Assembly (NCBI GenBank): GCA_022736495.1
Contig: DZCR01000022.1
Location: forward strand, 1 to 28,976
From: Desulfobacca acetoxidans
Lineage (GTDB): Bacteria; Desulfobacterota; Desulfobaccia; Desulfobaccales; 0-14-0-80-60-11
Length of the DNA: 28,976 bases
Direction: 5' to 3'
The position numbers were made by a program, and so were the translations under genes. The notes under the pieces were generated by a model, which did not search any database, was not told the DNA's origin, and saw only the letters and a program-made list of their open reading frames with translations. Numbering within the stretch: the first letter of the stretch is position 1; every line of letters begins with the position of its first letter. This document shows, piece after piece, positions 1 to 8,142 of the stretch.

Positions 1-109
1 AAAAGCGGACAATTCATCTGCCATGATTTGCGGTCATATCATTTGCTATCAACACAACACTCTTTTAGGGCCTTAACTTTTCCCGAGTGCTTCAGACAAA
101 ACCCCTTGG

Positions 110-127
110 GGCAGGCTGACGCCTGCC
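110..127 (-). terminator. Hairpin downstream of the PfkB kinase gene
   Basis: A perfect 7-base stem (GGCAGGC / GCCTGCC) closes on a TGAC loop. Read on the minus strand it is followed by CCAAGGGG and then TTTT, so it could end transcription of the minus-strand operon whose last gene stops at 210. The T tract is short and set back from the stem, so it may instead be a dispersed palindromic repeat. Nothing else is recognisable in bases 1-209. Confidence 0.35.
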
Positions 128-209
128 ACTGCCTTTGTCCCAGTGAATTTTATCAGAAGTCCTATTTCTTAAAAAGTAAAGCTTAGCTTGGCAGATACCT
201 CGCCCCGCG

Positions 210-1163
210 TTACTGCGTTAAAGCCGCCGCCGGCGGCAGCCCAAAGGTCTCGGCGTAACGGTCCCAGAACTCCTTAATTTCCAGGCGGTGCTCCTGGGTG
301 CCCTGCTGTTCCACGGCAAAGCTGGCCAACACTGCGCCCATGCGGGCCGCCTCCCCCCAGCCCAGACCCGAGGCCAGACCCTTGAGGAGACCGGCCCGGT
401 ACGCGTCGCCGGCGCCGGTGGGGTCTATCACCTGTCGGGCCGGTACCGCCGGGACCGCTTCGCTGCCGCCCATCGTCAGTAATTGCGAACCCTGATCCGC
501 TTTGGTTGTGATGAGATGGGGGGTGAGTTCCAGGACTCCAGGGATGTCCAACCCCGTCTTTTGCCGGAACATCTCCAACTCGTAGTCGTTGACGATGAGC
601 GCTTGGCCGCCCCTGGTCATCTCCCGCAGGTCGTCGCCGCCCCAGGCCGGGATGCTCTGCCCCGGATCAAAAATGTAACCCACGCCCCGGTTTTTATAGA
701 ACCGGGTATAGGCCAGCATGTCCTCCAGACCGCCCGGCGCCACGATGGCCAGCGCCGCCACCGGGTCCAGGCCTGCGAAGCCATACTCCGACGTATACTT
801 CATGGCCCCGGGATTGAACCCGGTAATCTGGTTGTCGGACAAATCCGTGGTGATATAGGCCCCAGCCGTGAACTCCTGGGGAATCTCCTTGACGCCCGCC
901 AGGGGCAACCCCAATTGCTCCAGCCACTTACGGTACGGGCCGAAATCCTTCCCTGCGGTGGCCAGAATATAGGGGCGCTCCTGCAACAAGGCCAGATTGT
1001 AGGCGATGTTGCCTGCGGTGCCGCCGAAGCGCTCCGTCAAACCGTTGACCATGAAACAGACATTGAGGATGTGAATCTTCTCCGGCAAAATATGGTCCAC
1101 AAACCGGCCGGGAAAATCCATGATCCGATCGTACGCTAAAGACCCGGAAACAAAGATACGCAT
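210..1163 (-). CDS. PfkB-family carbohydrate/nucleoside kinase (adenosine kinase-like)
   Basis: This 317-residue protein is a sugar or nucleoside kinase of the PfkB/ribokinase fold, transferring phosphate from ATP to a hydroxyl of a small substrate in the cytoplasm. The N-terminal strand MRIFVSGSLAYD and the substrate-binding segment FGGTAGNIAYNLALL (about residues 46-60) are typical of the family. The C-terminal signature DPTGAGDAYRAG (about residues 247-258) carries the anion hole and the catalytic aspartate. Length matches the family. The ATG start has a GAGG ribosome site six bases upstream. It is the last gene of the minus-strand run, about 150 bases after folC, so it may be cotranscribed with it or have its own promoter. 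Substrate cannot be assigned from sequence; adenosine kinase-like proteins look closest. A second, divergent PfkB kinase lies at 26601-27575. Confidence 0.9.
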   Translation of the reverse strand: MRIFVSGSLAYDRIMDFPGRFVDHILPEKIHILNVCFMVNGLTERFGGTAGNIAYNLALLQERPYILATAGKDFGPYRKWLEQLGLPLAGVKEIPQEFTAGAYITTDLSDNQITGFNPGAMKYTSEYGFAGLDPVAALAIVAPGGLEDMLAYTRFYKNRGVGYIFDPGQSIPAWGGDDLREMTRGGQALIVNDYELEMFRQKTGLDIPGVLELTPHLITTKADQGSQLLTMGGSEAVPAVPARQVIDPTGAGDAYRAGLLKGLASGLGWGEAARMGAVLASFAVEQQGTQEHRLEIKEFWDRYAETFGLPPAAALTQ

Positions 1164-1181
1164 GGTGTGCCTCGTTTCAAA

Positions 1182-1332
1182 GTCAGCAGTTAGCAGTTAG
1201 GAAAAAGTCCTACAAGGTTGACTTTAACCGGTTAGTCCTCTATACGCCCTATTCCCCGATTTAAGCACAGGTCAAAACCCCGATTTGCTGCTGCCCGCAC
1301 TTACTGCTAACCGCTAATTGCTAACTGCTAAA
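1182..1332. repeat. Inverted copies of a GCAGTTAGCAGTTAG-type repeat
   Basis: The segment GTCAGCAGTTAGCAGTTAGG (1181-1200) is met about 100 bases later by an inverted, diverged copy (about 1300-1332, including TTGCTAACTGCTAAAT). Each arm is itself built from short repeats of (A)GCAGTTAG or GCTAACTG. The right arm overlaps the end of folC and encodes its last residues, LAVSN. The two arms could fold into a long imperfect hairpin between folC and the downstream kinase gene. Confidence 0.6.
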
Positions 1333-2594
1333 TATTCTTTCGCCTCCCCCACCGTGTACAATGAGCCGGTAACCACAATGCGGTCCTCGGGACCGGCCAG
1401 GGCTTGGGCCTGGTGGACCGCCGCCGCAACCTGGGGGATTTGCATAATTGTCAGCCCGTAGGCTTGGGCCCGCCGGGCTAGGTCCTCGGTGGTAGCGGCC
1501 CGGAAGTATTGGGGCTGGGTAAAAATGACGGTTTGGGCCAGGGGCAGAAGCCGGGCCAGGATCGTATCCACGTCTTTGTCGGCCATGACCCCCATCACCA
1601 GAATAAGGCGGCCGGCGCCCCGGGCCTGTTTCAGGTTTTGGGCCAGGACCAGAGCGGCTGCGGGGTTGTGGGCCCCATCCAACCAGATGCGGGGGTCCTG
1701 GGTAAGTTGCTCCAGGCGGCCCGGCCAGCGGGCTGCCAAGAGACCCTCTCGGATGGCCACCTCGGCCACGGGAAACCCGGCTTTGCCGAGCAATTCCACC
1801 ACGGCCAGGGCCACTGCGGCATTACCGTACTGGTGCCGGCCCTTCAGGTTGAGGGTCAGTCCGGCAATCTGTTGCCCTATACCCAAATAATCGAACGCCC
1901 CCGTGGATTTTCCCCTGGACCTGAAGTCAACCCCGCCCTGGTAGAGGGGGGCGCCCACTTCCTGGCAGCGGTGGCGGAACCGAGTGAGCACCTGTTTCTG
2001 CCGGGCCATGGTGACCAGCGGCGCCCCGGGCTTGATAATCCCGGCTTTTTCCCCGGCGATGGCCAAAAGCCCTGCGCCCAGGTGTTCCTGGTGGTCCCAG
2101 GAGATGTTGGTGATCACCGCTACCAGCGGCTGCACGATATTGGTGGCGTCCAGCCGGCCCCCCATGCCGGTTTCCAGAATGATGGGGGCGGCGCCTTCCT
2201 GCAGGAAATAAAGAAACGCCATGGCAGTGGCGAATTCAAAGAACGTGGGGGGTTCGGCCTCATCCACCGCAGCCCGCACGTCGTTGATCAGGGCCAGCAA
2301 GCGCTCCGCCGACACCTCATGGTCTCTGAGGCGGTAACGCTCGTTAAAACTCACCAGGTGCGGCGAAGTGAACAGACCCACGGGATAGCCGGCCCGAGTC
2401 AAGATGGCGCTAAGCATAGCCGCCACCGACCCTTTCCCGTTGGTGCCGGCAATATGGATATAGCGGCCCTCCTGGTAGGATAGCCCCAGGTGGGCCAGGA
2501 GGCTCAGGGTGGAAGACAGGCCAAACTTGATTCCGAACTTCTGCAAATCAAAGACCCAGGCCGTAGCCTGGGCCAGATCGGTAAACGCCGTCAT
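1314..2594 (-). CDS. folC: Bifunctional dihydrofolate synthase / folylpolyglutamate synthase
   Basis: FolC adds L-glutamate to dihydropteroate and then to folates, using ATP, in the cytoplasm. The 426-residue length is that of the bacterial bifunctional enzyme (about 420). The Mur-ligase-type P-loop IAGTNGKGSVAAML lies near residues 48-61 and is followed by FTSPHLVSFNERYR, the folate-binding loop of the family. The central ATPase portion contains LETGMGGRLDATN and the SWDHQEHLG segment, and the C-terminal domain contains WLDGAHNPAA. The ATG at 2594 has AAGGGGGG five bases upstream. It begins 11 bases after the BamE-like gene, so the two are translated from one message. The last residues are encoded by a repeat-like sequence shared with the following spacer. 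Confidence 0.96.
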   Translation of the reverse strand: MTAFTDLAQATAWVFDLQKFGIKFGLSSTLSLLAHLGLSYQEGRYIHIAGTNGKGSVAAMLSAILTRAGYPVGLFTSPHLVSFNERYRLRDHEVSAERLLALINDVRAAVDEAEPPTFFEFATAMAFLYFLQEGAAPIILETGMGGRLDATNIVQPLVAVITNISWDHQEHLGAGLLAIAGEKAGIIKPGAPLVTMARQKQVLTRFRHRCQEVGAPLYQGGVDFRSRGKSTGAFDYLGIGQQIAGLTLNLKGRHQYGNAAVALAVVELLGKAGFPVAEVAIREGLLAARWPGRLEQLTQDPRIWLDGAHNPAAALVLAQNLKQARGAGRLILVMGVMADKDVDTILARLLPLAQTVIFTQPQYFRAATTEDLARRAQAYGLTIMQIPQVAAAVHQAQALAGPEDRIVVTGSLYTVGEAKEYLAVSN

Positions 2595-2605
2595 GCCGGC
2601 CCCCC

Positions 2606-3085
2606 TTAAAACTCTTTGTATTCGTGGCTCATCACCGTCTCGCCATCAGGCTTGAAGCGAATAACCAGGGTGCTGCGCAGAATCTTGCCCTCAGTCTTGA
2701 CGGTAGGCTTCTTGATCTGCTTTTTGTCATCGAGCAGATAAATCTGATCGGATTGAGGTTGAATCTGACGTTCGTTGGGTTTATACGGCATGGCGGGTGC
2801 ATCCTTGAAGCTCTTATACACGTAAGTAACACCATCTGGGCCGCGGTCTATATCCTGGGGATCCCCGAACAGCGTGAGAATCTCCAGTTTAGTGGTCTTA
2901 CCGTCCTTGATACGCTCCACGTGCCGCGGGTCAATGGTCTCACCGCTGACGATGCGCCAGGCCCCCAGGAGACCGGGCAGCAACAGGATCAAGAGCACCA
3001 GGGCGATACGGCGCCCCCCCCGGCCCCGGGCCGGGAACCGGTCGCCGGCCGGTTGCAGTTTGGGGCCCATCCTTAACTCATGCAT
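2606..3085 (-). CDS. Membrane-anchored BamE/SmpA-like protein
   Basis: This 159-residue protein has a basic N-terminus (about residues 1-26), one hydrophobic segment (about residues 27-43, ALVLLILLLPGLLGAW) and a soluble extracytoplasmic part. The segment IKDGKTTKLEILTLFGDPQ (about residues 60-78) matches the helix-turn-helix part of the BamE/SmpA-OmlA fold, in which I-x-x-G-x-T-T-K-x-E-I-L-x-x-F-G-x-P is typical. BamE in enterobacteria is a lipoprotein of the outer-membrane beta-barrel assembly complex. Here no cysteine follows the hydrophobic segment, so it is not a lipoprotein and is probably held by an uncleaved anchor. A role in the BAM machinery is therefore uncertain. The ATG at 3085 is supported by GGGAGGTGG upstream. 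The gene sits between the DUF1614 protein and folC. Confidence 0.75.
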   Translation of the reverse strand: MHELRMGPKLQPAGDRFPARGRGGRRIALVLLILLLPGLLGAWRIVSGETIDPRHVERIKDGKTTKLEILTLFGDPQDIDRGPDGVTYVYKSFKDAPAMPYKPNERQIQPQSDQIYLLDDKKQIKKPTVKTEGKILRSTLVIRFKPDGETVMSHEYKEF

Positions 3086-3124
3086 AAATCATCCACCTCC
3101 CGTAATCACGCGGCCCGCCCCGCC

Positions 3125-3817
3125 TTAACTGAGCAGCACCGCAATAATGCCACTGAGAAAGATAGCATCAAAGGTGCCGGCCCCGCCGATGGAGGCCACC
3201 GGCGCCCCCAGTTGCCCGATCTGCTTCAGATTCAGCAAATCCGCCCCGATCAAGATGCCCATGGTGCCGGCAATATAGGCGCAAGGTGCCCTCAGCTCCG
3301 GGGGGCATAAGAGATAAGCCCCCAGGGCCGCCACCAGGGGGGGCACCAGACCCGGCACCCCGATGCCCATGCCGCGCACCGGCCGGGCCAGGCGATTCAC
3401 CACCAGGGTCACCACCACCAACAGAATCGGCAGGGCAATGCCAAAATCTATCTGAGAAATAAGATACAACGACAGGGCCAGTGGAATCAAGGCCCCACCC
3501 ATGTTCACCGCCAGAATGGTCCCGTGGGTCTTGTCCGGGCGCGGCGCCCGATACCGCATACCAAAATAGGAAATCACCTGCTCCCCCACCAGATCCCGGC
3601 TCTCCAGGCGGTAAATGGGGATGTTCACCAGGCTGCCCAGCAGGGTCAGAATGAGGAGCCAGAACACGAGGCTGGGGGAAATGCCCAACCGCAAAAAGGC
3701 CTCGCCGATCAAGCCCACCATCAGGAAGGGGAGCATGATCAGCGCCACCAGGAAAAAGCCGACCATCAGAAGAAAGATTAGCGGTGGAAAGATCATCTCT
3801 GCCTTACTCTCGTCCAT
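3125..3817 (-). CDS. DUF1614-family integral membrane protein
   Basis: A 230-residue, very hydrophobic protein with about six or seven membrane segments. The order of conserved pieces resembles the DUF1614 family: an N-terminal pair of helices (about residues 10-75), the segment [12 protein letters not shown], then YFGMRYRAP and a glycine-rich second half ending in [23 protein letters not shown]. The [10 protein letters not shown] and [11 protein letters not shown] motifs near the C-terminus are the most family-like. Function is unknown for the family. The ATG at 3817 overlaps the end of the sigma-54 activator gene by 14 bases, so translation is probably coupled and the protein may be a target or partner of that regulator's operon. 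Confidence 0.85.
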   Translation of the reverse strand: MDESKAEMIFPPLIFLLMVGFFLVALIMLPFLMVGLIGEAFLRLGISPSLVFWLLILTLLGSLVNIPIYRLESRDLVGEQVISYFGMRYRAPRPDKTHGTILAVNMGGALIPLALSLYLISQIDFGIALPILLVVVTLVVNRLARPVRGMGIGVPGLVPPLVAALGAYLLCPPELRAPCAYIAGTMGILIGADLLNLKQIGQLGAPVASIGGAGTFDAIFLSGIIAVLLS

Positions 3818-4751
3818 TCAGCCGGTAGGACCGGATCTTGAGGTTCAGTTCATCCAGGGAGATGCCCAGGATTTCTGCGGCTTGTTGGCGCTGGCCCGCC
3901 ACCCGCGCCAGGGTGCGGCTGATCAATTGCCGTTCCAGTTCTGGCAACTCCAGTTCCTGCTCTTCGCCGCCGCTTGAAAAACCGCCCCGTTGCTGCATAG
4001 CCGCGGGCAGATTCTCCAGAGTAAGGACGGTTCCCCGGCAGAGGATCACCGCCCGTTCTATAACATTTTCCAGTTCCCGGATATTGCCCGGCCAGGGATA
4101 GCCGCGCAAGGCCCCCAGCACCTCCGGCGCAAAAACGATACCTTCCCGACGGTTTTTCTCGCTAAACTTCGTGAGGAAGAACGCCGCCAGCGCCGGCAGG
4201 TCCTCCTGACGCTCCCGGAGCGGCGGCAACATCACGGGAAAAACATTGAGGCGATAAAAAAGGTCGTCCCGAAACCGGCCTTCCCGCACCATCTTTTCCA
4301 GGTTCTGGTTGGTGGCCGTGATGATGCGCACGTCTACCTTGACGGTGTGCGTGCTGCCCAGGGGCTCGAACTCCCGGGCCTGCAAAACCCTCAGAAGCTT
4401 GGCTTGAATAGGCAGGCTCAGTTCACCGACTTCATCCAGAAACAAGGTGCCGTGGTGGGCCAGGACAAAGCGCCCTTCTTTCCGGTTGGTCGCCCCGGTG
4501 AAGGCTCCCCGTTCATGCCCGAAAAGTTCGCTTTCCAGCAGAGTCTCAGGCAGGGCGGCGCAATTGACCACCACAAAGGGGCCGGCTGCCCGGAGGCTGT
4601 TCCGGTGGATGGCCTGGGCCACCAACTCCTTGCCGGTGCCGGTTTCACCCAGGAGCAGCACCGTGGCCTCCGAAGGGGCCACCATCGCCAGGAGATCGAA
4701 AATCTCCCGGATACGCGGCGAAGTGCCTAAGACCCCTGAAAAATCAAACAC
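3804..4751 (-). CDS. Sigma-54-dependent transcriptional activator without a sensor domain
   Basis: An NtrC-type enhancer-binding protein that uses ATP hydrolysis to open promoters bound by sigma-54 RNA polymerase. The AAA+ domain fills almost the whole protein. It contains Walker A GETGTGKE, the sigma-54-contacting loop ERGAFTGA, Walker [11 protein letters not shown], and [18 protein letters not shown] in the sensor region. The last 50 residues form a Fis-type helix-turn-helix ([19 protein letters not shown]). There is no receiver, GAF or PAS domain, so the layout is that of PspF, and regulation must come from a partner protein or from expression level. I prefer the GTG at 4751 (315 residues): it has GGGAG five bases upstream and overlaps the preceding gene's TGA by eight bases. 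An ATG at 4778 is an in-frame alternative. Confidence 0.93.
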   Translation of the reverse strand: MFDFSGVLGTSPRIREIFDLLAMVAPSEATVLLLGETGTGKELVAQAIHRNSLRAAGPFVVVNCAALPETLLESELFGHERGAFTGATNRKEGRFVLAHHGTLFLDEVGELSLPIQAKLLRVLQAREFEPLGSTHTVKVDVRIITATNQNLEKMVREGRFRDDLFYRLNVFPVMLPPLRERQEDLPALAAFFLTKFSEKNRREGIVFAPEVLGALRGYPWPGNIRELENVIERAVILCRGTVLTLENLPAAMQQRGGFSSGGEEQELELPELERQLISRTLARVAGQRQQAAEILGISLDELNLKIRSYRLNGRE

Positions 4752-5406
4752 TCTCTCTCCCGGATCGCACGAGCCCATGGACAACCCCGTGGCAACGGCA
4801 GGCTGTGGCGATCAAAACTTTGCCCGTAAGGGCGTCCAGATCCCGGGCCAGGTCCAGCAGTTGCCCGGGAGTATACCCCCCCACGCCCGGGGCCAGTTGC
4901 CGGCTGGGTATAACCTTTACCTGATATCCGGGCAGATGGAAAGAGGCCAACTCCTGGTGGAGAGGAAGATCTCGCGCCGCCCCGGTGACGGGACAAATCT
5001 CCGGTTCGGCGCAGTCGTCAGGGCACAGGTGTTGAGCCCGGCTCAGATAAAGCTCGCCTTCCGGGCCGCGCTGAACGGTGGGGACCAGATGCTCCAGAAC
5101 CTCCGGCACCGCCAGCGGCTGCCAGCCCAACCCCGCCAGGGGACCTTGCAAGAGCCAATGATAGGCCACGTGCACCGGCACCATCGGCAGAATCCAATCC
5201 CACTCGACGTCGTTTTTCAGGTGCTGCACCAAAAAGGCGATAGCCTCGGCCTCCACCTGCCGGCAGCCCGCACCGCCTCCTCCGGCCGCCAACGCCATGG
5301 GAATACGATCCACCACCAGGAAACTGGCGGCGGCATCCAGCCCGGCCAACCGCTCCAGAGCCAGGCGGCCGAATTTTCCACTCCCCAGAATAAGATACCT
5401 GGCCAT
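4744..5406 (-). CDS. Rossmann-like protein with a cysteine cluster, function unknown
   Basis: A 220-residue protein not matched to a named family. The N-terminus [20 protein letters not shown] has the beta-strand plus G-x-G-x-x-G turn of a nucleotide-binding Rossmann fold, and LVVDR (residues 30-34) fits the end of the second strand. The second half carries C128-x3-C132-x5-C138 and then C203-x-C205-H206, a pattern that could bind a metal ion or an iron-sulfur cluster. The ATG at 5406 has AGGAG ten bases upstream and lies eight bases after the phosphodiester glycosidase stop; its own stop overlaps the start of the sigma-54 activator gene. The tight coupling suggests that it works with, or senses for, that activator, which has no sensor domain of its own. 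That role is inference. A TrkA-N-like or oxidoreductase-derived origin is possible. Confidence 0.8.
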   Translation of the reverse strand: MARYLILGSGKFGRLALERLAGLDAAASFLVVDRIPMALAAGGGGAGCRQVEAEAIAFLVQHLKNDVEWDWILPMVPVHVAYHWLLQGPLAGLGWQPLAVPEVLEHLVPTVQRGPEGELYLSRAQHLCPDDCAEPEICPVTGAARDLPLHQELASFHLPGYQVKVIPSRQLAPGVGGYTPGQLLDLARDLDALTGKVLIATACRCHGVVHGLVRSGRESV

Positions 5407-5414
5407 GGAAATAA

Positions 5415-6251
5415 TCACTCCTGGCGCGGAAAGACCCCCACAACGGTGGGCAGCCAAAACTTCTGTTCACCGATGAGATTACCGATGGAATTCTCCCAGG
5501 ACGGGGGCGAAAAATATTCGAAGCCCTTGGTTTTGATATAGAGTTGCGCTTCCGTGCCGCCATCAAGGTTCAGAGCGGAATCGATGTTGAACTCGCTGCC
5601 TTTGAGGAACACGGCAAACTCATGCAAGGTAAAAAATCTATTGGAGGTGTTGAACACCAGGATGTTGCCGTTGCGATCCGTGGCAATCACCGTGCGGTGA
5701 GCGTGTTTCTCACTATCGTTTATCCTGATCTTGCCCTTATAGTCCAGCAATAACGGGAAGGATTGCACCCCCTGAGTCCAGGGTAATTTTTTCGGGTCAA
5801 CCGGGGTGGTCCGGAGATCCAGGATGGTGGCCCGGGGCAGGTCAGGCGACATGCCTTTGGGTTCCGCCACAAACATCCCCCGCATCTGCCGGTTCCGGGT
5901 GGGGCCGATAGGTTTGCCGTCCACAATCACCAGGCCGCAGGGCTGGCCATCTTTCTTATAATAACTGCCGTTGAACACGATGGGGGCTCGCAGTTCCTCT
6001 TGCCAGGCGGTAATGGCCTGGGGCGCCCCGTGAAACACTCGGAAGGCATTGGCGGCAGGGTCGATCTTTACCACCGCCAGCTCGGTCGCCACCTCGCCAT
6101 CCCGCCGGACCTGCACCTGGGTAAAGGTCAGGCCCCGGCCGATGACCCGCCAGGTGGGGGGAGTATGCGTTAGAGCCGCCGCCCCTACCGGCAGGACTGC
6201 CCCCGCCCACAACCAACCTACCACAACAAGAGCAAAAAACCTGGCGGTCAC
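5415..6251 (-). CDS. Secreted phosphodiester glycosidase (NAGPA-domain) protein
   Basis: A 278-residue protein of the phosphodiester glycosidase family, named after the mammalian enzyme that removes GlcNAc from phosphodiester-linked mannose; bacterial members are thought to act on envelope or extracellular glycans. A signal peptide is visible (MTARFFALVVVGWLWAGAVLPVGAAA), so the protein is exported. Family motifs follow: IVFNGSYYKKDG (about residues 92-103), HRTVIATDRNGNILVF, and the C-terminal INLDGG-like segment, here ALNLDGGTEAQLYI. The start is GTG at 6251 with AAGGAG five bases upstream. It is the first gene of the minus-strand operon and diverges from tatD, so the operon promoter must lie in or next to the short spacer up to about 6325. 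Confidence 0.88.
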   Translation of the reverse strand: MTARFFALVVVGWLWAGAVLPVGAAALTHTPPTWRVIGRGLTFTQVQVRRDGEVATELAVVKIDPAANAFRVFHGAPQAITAWQEELRAPIVFNGSYYKKDGQPCGLVIVDGKPIGPTRNRQMRGMFVAEPKGMSPDLPRATILDLRTTPVDPKKLPWTQGVQSFPLLLDYKGKIRINDSEKHAHRTVIATDRNGNILVFNTSNRFFTLHEFAVFLKGSEFNIDSALNLDGGTEAQLYIKTKGFEYFSPPSWENSIGNLIGEQKFWLPTVVGVFPRQE

Positions 6252-6325
6252 CGCCTCTCCTTGCAGCCCGGCGAAATTTCGTATATTTTACCATGCAAAG
6301 GGAAATTGTCCATAAGCTTGAAGAT

Positions 6326-7144
6326 ATGTCTATTCGCCTGGCTGACTCCCACGCTCATCTGGATTTGGAAGAGCACTTCCCCGATCAGGCCGCGGTCCTG
6401 GACCGGGCCCGGCAGGCCGGGGTGGACCTGGTGATCAACGTCGCCGTCGGTTTGTCTGACGCTCCCCAGGTTATCACAACCGCGCAGAAAACTCCCGGAA
6501 TCGTTGCCGTCATCGGGGTCCACCCCCATGGCGCAGGGGCCATGACTGAAACGGACCTGGAAGCCCTGGACGCTTTGGCGACCGATCCCCAGGTGGTGGC
6601 CATCGGGGAGATCGGGCTGGATTTCTACCGGCGCCGGTCTCCGGAAGAGGTCCAGCAATACTGGTTCCGCCGCCAACTGGAGTTTGCCCTCGCCCATAAA
6701 AAGCCTGTGGTGATCCACACCCGGGAGGCCACCTCCGTGACCCTGTCCATCCTCCGGGATTACCGGGGCCAAATGTCCGGGGGCGTCATGCACTGCTTCG
6801 GCGGCAGTCTGGACGAGGCCCACGCCTTCCTGGACCTGGGTTTTTACCTGTCGTTTTCCGGGACCCTGACCTACCCCAAGGCCGGCCCTTTGCGCCAGGT
6901 GGCTCAACACCTGCCCCTGGACCGGATCCTGGTCGAGACCGACTGCCCTTACCTGCCGCCCCAACCCTGGCGGGGCAAGCGCAATGAACCGGCTTACGTG
7001 GTGGCCACGGCCCGACAACTGGCTGATATCCGGGGTCTGGCCCTGGAAGAAGTCGCAACCCACACCTGGGCCAACACCCTGGCGGTTTTCGGGTTGGCAG
7101 AAGATGCGCTTCAGGGCCTGACGCCCCTGACGACCACACCATGA
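6326..7144 (+). CDS. tatD: TatD-family metal-dependent hydrolase/deoxyribonuclease
   Basis: A TIM-barrel amidohydrolase-fold nuclease of the TatD/YcfH/YjjV family, cytoplasmic, about 272 residues, which is the usual length. Metal and catalytic residues are in place: D-S-H-A-H-L-D at the start (HxH), EIGLDFYR (the glutamate ligand), VVIHTREA and GVMHCFGGS (histidines), and VETDCPYLPP near the C-terminus (aspartate). I chose the ATG at 6326 because it gives MSIRLADSHAHLD, matching family N-termini. An in-frame ATG at 6293 would add eleven residues, and neither site has a strong ribosome-binding sequence. The gene overlaps yggS by ATGA, so the two are cotranslated. It diverges from the phosphodiester glycosidase gene. 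Confidence 0.95.
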   Translation: MSIRLADSHAHLDLEEHFPDQAAVLDRARQAGVDLVINVAVGLSDAPQVITTAQKTPGIVAVIGVHPHGAGAMTETDLEALDALATDPQVVAIGEIGLDFYRRRSPEEVQQYWFRRQLEFALAHKKPVVIHTREATSVTLSILRDYRGQMSGGVMHCFGGSLDEAHAFLDLGFYLSFSGTLTYPKAGPLRQVAQHLPLDRILVETDCPYLPPQPWRGKRNEPAYVVATARQLADIRGLALEEVATHTWANTLAVFGLAEDALQGLTPLTTTP

Positions 7145-7824
7145 ACCCCATCGCTCAGAATCTGGCAGAAGTTCGTGCCGCCATCGCCGCAGCCTGCCGG
7201 AAAGTGGGCCGCGACCCTGCGGAAGTGCGCCTGGTGGCGGTGAGCAAGACCGTGGACGCCGACCGCGTCCGGCAAGCCCTAGCCGCGGGCCAAGACCTCT
7301 TTGGGGAAAACTATCTCCAGGAGGCCAAAGACAAAATCGCCGCCTTGAGGCGTCAGGCCAGCTGGCACCTGGTGGGCCATCTGCAAACCAACAAGGCCAA
7401 GCCCGCAGTGGAACTCTTCGACCTGATCCACGCGGTGGATAGAGGCAAGCTGGCCCGCGCCCTGGATGCTGCCGCGGCTCAGTTAGGCAAGGTTCAGGAC
7501 GTTCTCATGCAGGTCAATCAGGCCGGCGAAGAGACCAAATCCGGGGTGGCCCCCGAAGCCGCAGCGAATTTGCTTAAAGAGGTAACCCAACTGCCCCATC
7601 TGCGGGTTATGGGATTGATGACCATGCCGCCGTGGTTTGCCGATCCGGAGGCGGTGCGCCCCTACTTTAAGGCCCTGCGGGAACTGCGGGACCGGCTGCA
7701 AGATGAAAGCGGCCTGCCCCTTCCGGAACTTTCCATGGGCATGTCCAGCGACTTTGCGGTGGCGGTGGAGGAAGGGGCCACCCTGGTCCGGGTAGGCACC
7801 GCCATTTTCGGCCAGCGCCGGTGA
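7141..7824 (+). CDS. yggS: YggS-family pyridoxal phosphate-binding homeostasis protein
   Basis: A 227-residue PLP-binding TIM-barrel protein of the YggS/PROSC (PLPBP) family, which buffers pyridoxal 5'-phosphate and affects amino-acid and keto-acid homeostasis without known enzymatic turnover. The cofactor lysine is K36 in LVAVSKT. Further family signatures are FGENYLQEAKDK, WHLVGHLQTNKAK, HAVDR, LMQVNQAGEETKSG, LMTMPPW, LSMGMSSDF and VRVGTAIFG. The length equals that of typical members. Its ATG overlaps the tatD stop codon, giving translational coupling. After its stop there are two palindromic repeats before the MgtC-like gene. Confidence 0.96.
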   Translation: MNPIAQNLAEVRAAIAAACRKVGRDPAEVRLVAVSKTVDADRVRQALAAGQDLFGENYLQEAKDKIAALRRQASWHLVGHLQTNKAKPAVELFDLIHAVDRGKLARALDAAAAQLGKVQDVLMQVNQAGEETKSGVAPEAAANLLKEVTQLPHLRVMGLMTMPPWFADPEAVRPYFKALRELRDRLQDESGLPLPELSMGMSSDFAVAVEEGATLVRVGTAIFGQRR

Positions 7825-8142
7825 GAATATCTCAGAGATTAATTTTGTGGGAAAAACCTGCAACAGTTTGGTGGCCCAGGTTTTCAACCTGGGACAGTTT
7901 CCTTCCCCTTTGCTAAAGGGGTAAGGGGGTTACCAAAAAAGTAATGCACGATAAAGAACCCCTGAGACAAGATGCCGGCTCGGTGTCTCCGAAAAGCTCC
8001 CTGACCGCCTGCTGCTGCAGCCGGAACTTCACCTGAATGACGCCATTTGGGGCTTTCCCCTTCCCATGCCGTCTCGACGTTGTTCGCCTTTTTGTCTTGC
8101 CCTGTGCCTGTTTGCGGCTGACCGCGCCTAAAGGAGTTGAGT
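7825..8142. other. Spacer with two palindromic repeats
   Basis: This 318-base gap holds two perfect hairpins. CCCAGGTT-TTC-AACCTGGG lies at 7875-7893 and CCCCTTT-GCT-AAAGGGG at 7905-7921, the latter followed by TAAGGGGG. Both look like dispersed palindromic elements rather than classical terminators, as no clear T tract follows. They may still end or stabilise the tatD-yggS transcript. No gene is convincing in the remainder. An open frame on the minus strand across it has no ribosome site and reads through the repeats. Confidence 0.55.
8131..8136 (+). promoter_or_regulatory. Ribosome-binding site deciding the MgtC-like start
   Basis: AAGGAG lies six bases before the ATG at 8143. An in-frame TTG at 8137 directly abuts this site and so cannot be served by it, which settles the start at 8143. 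Confidence 0.75.
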
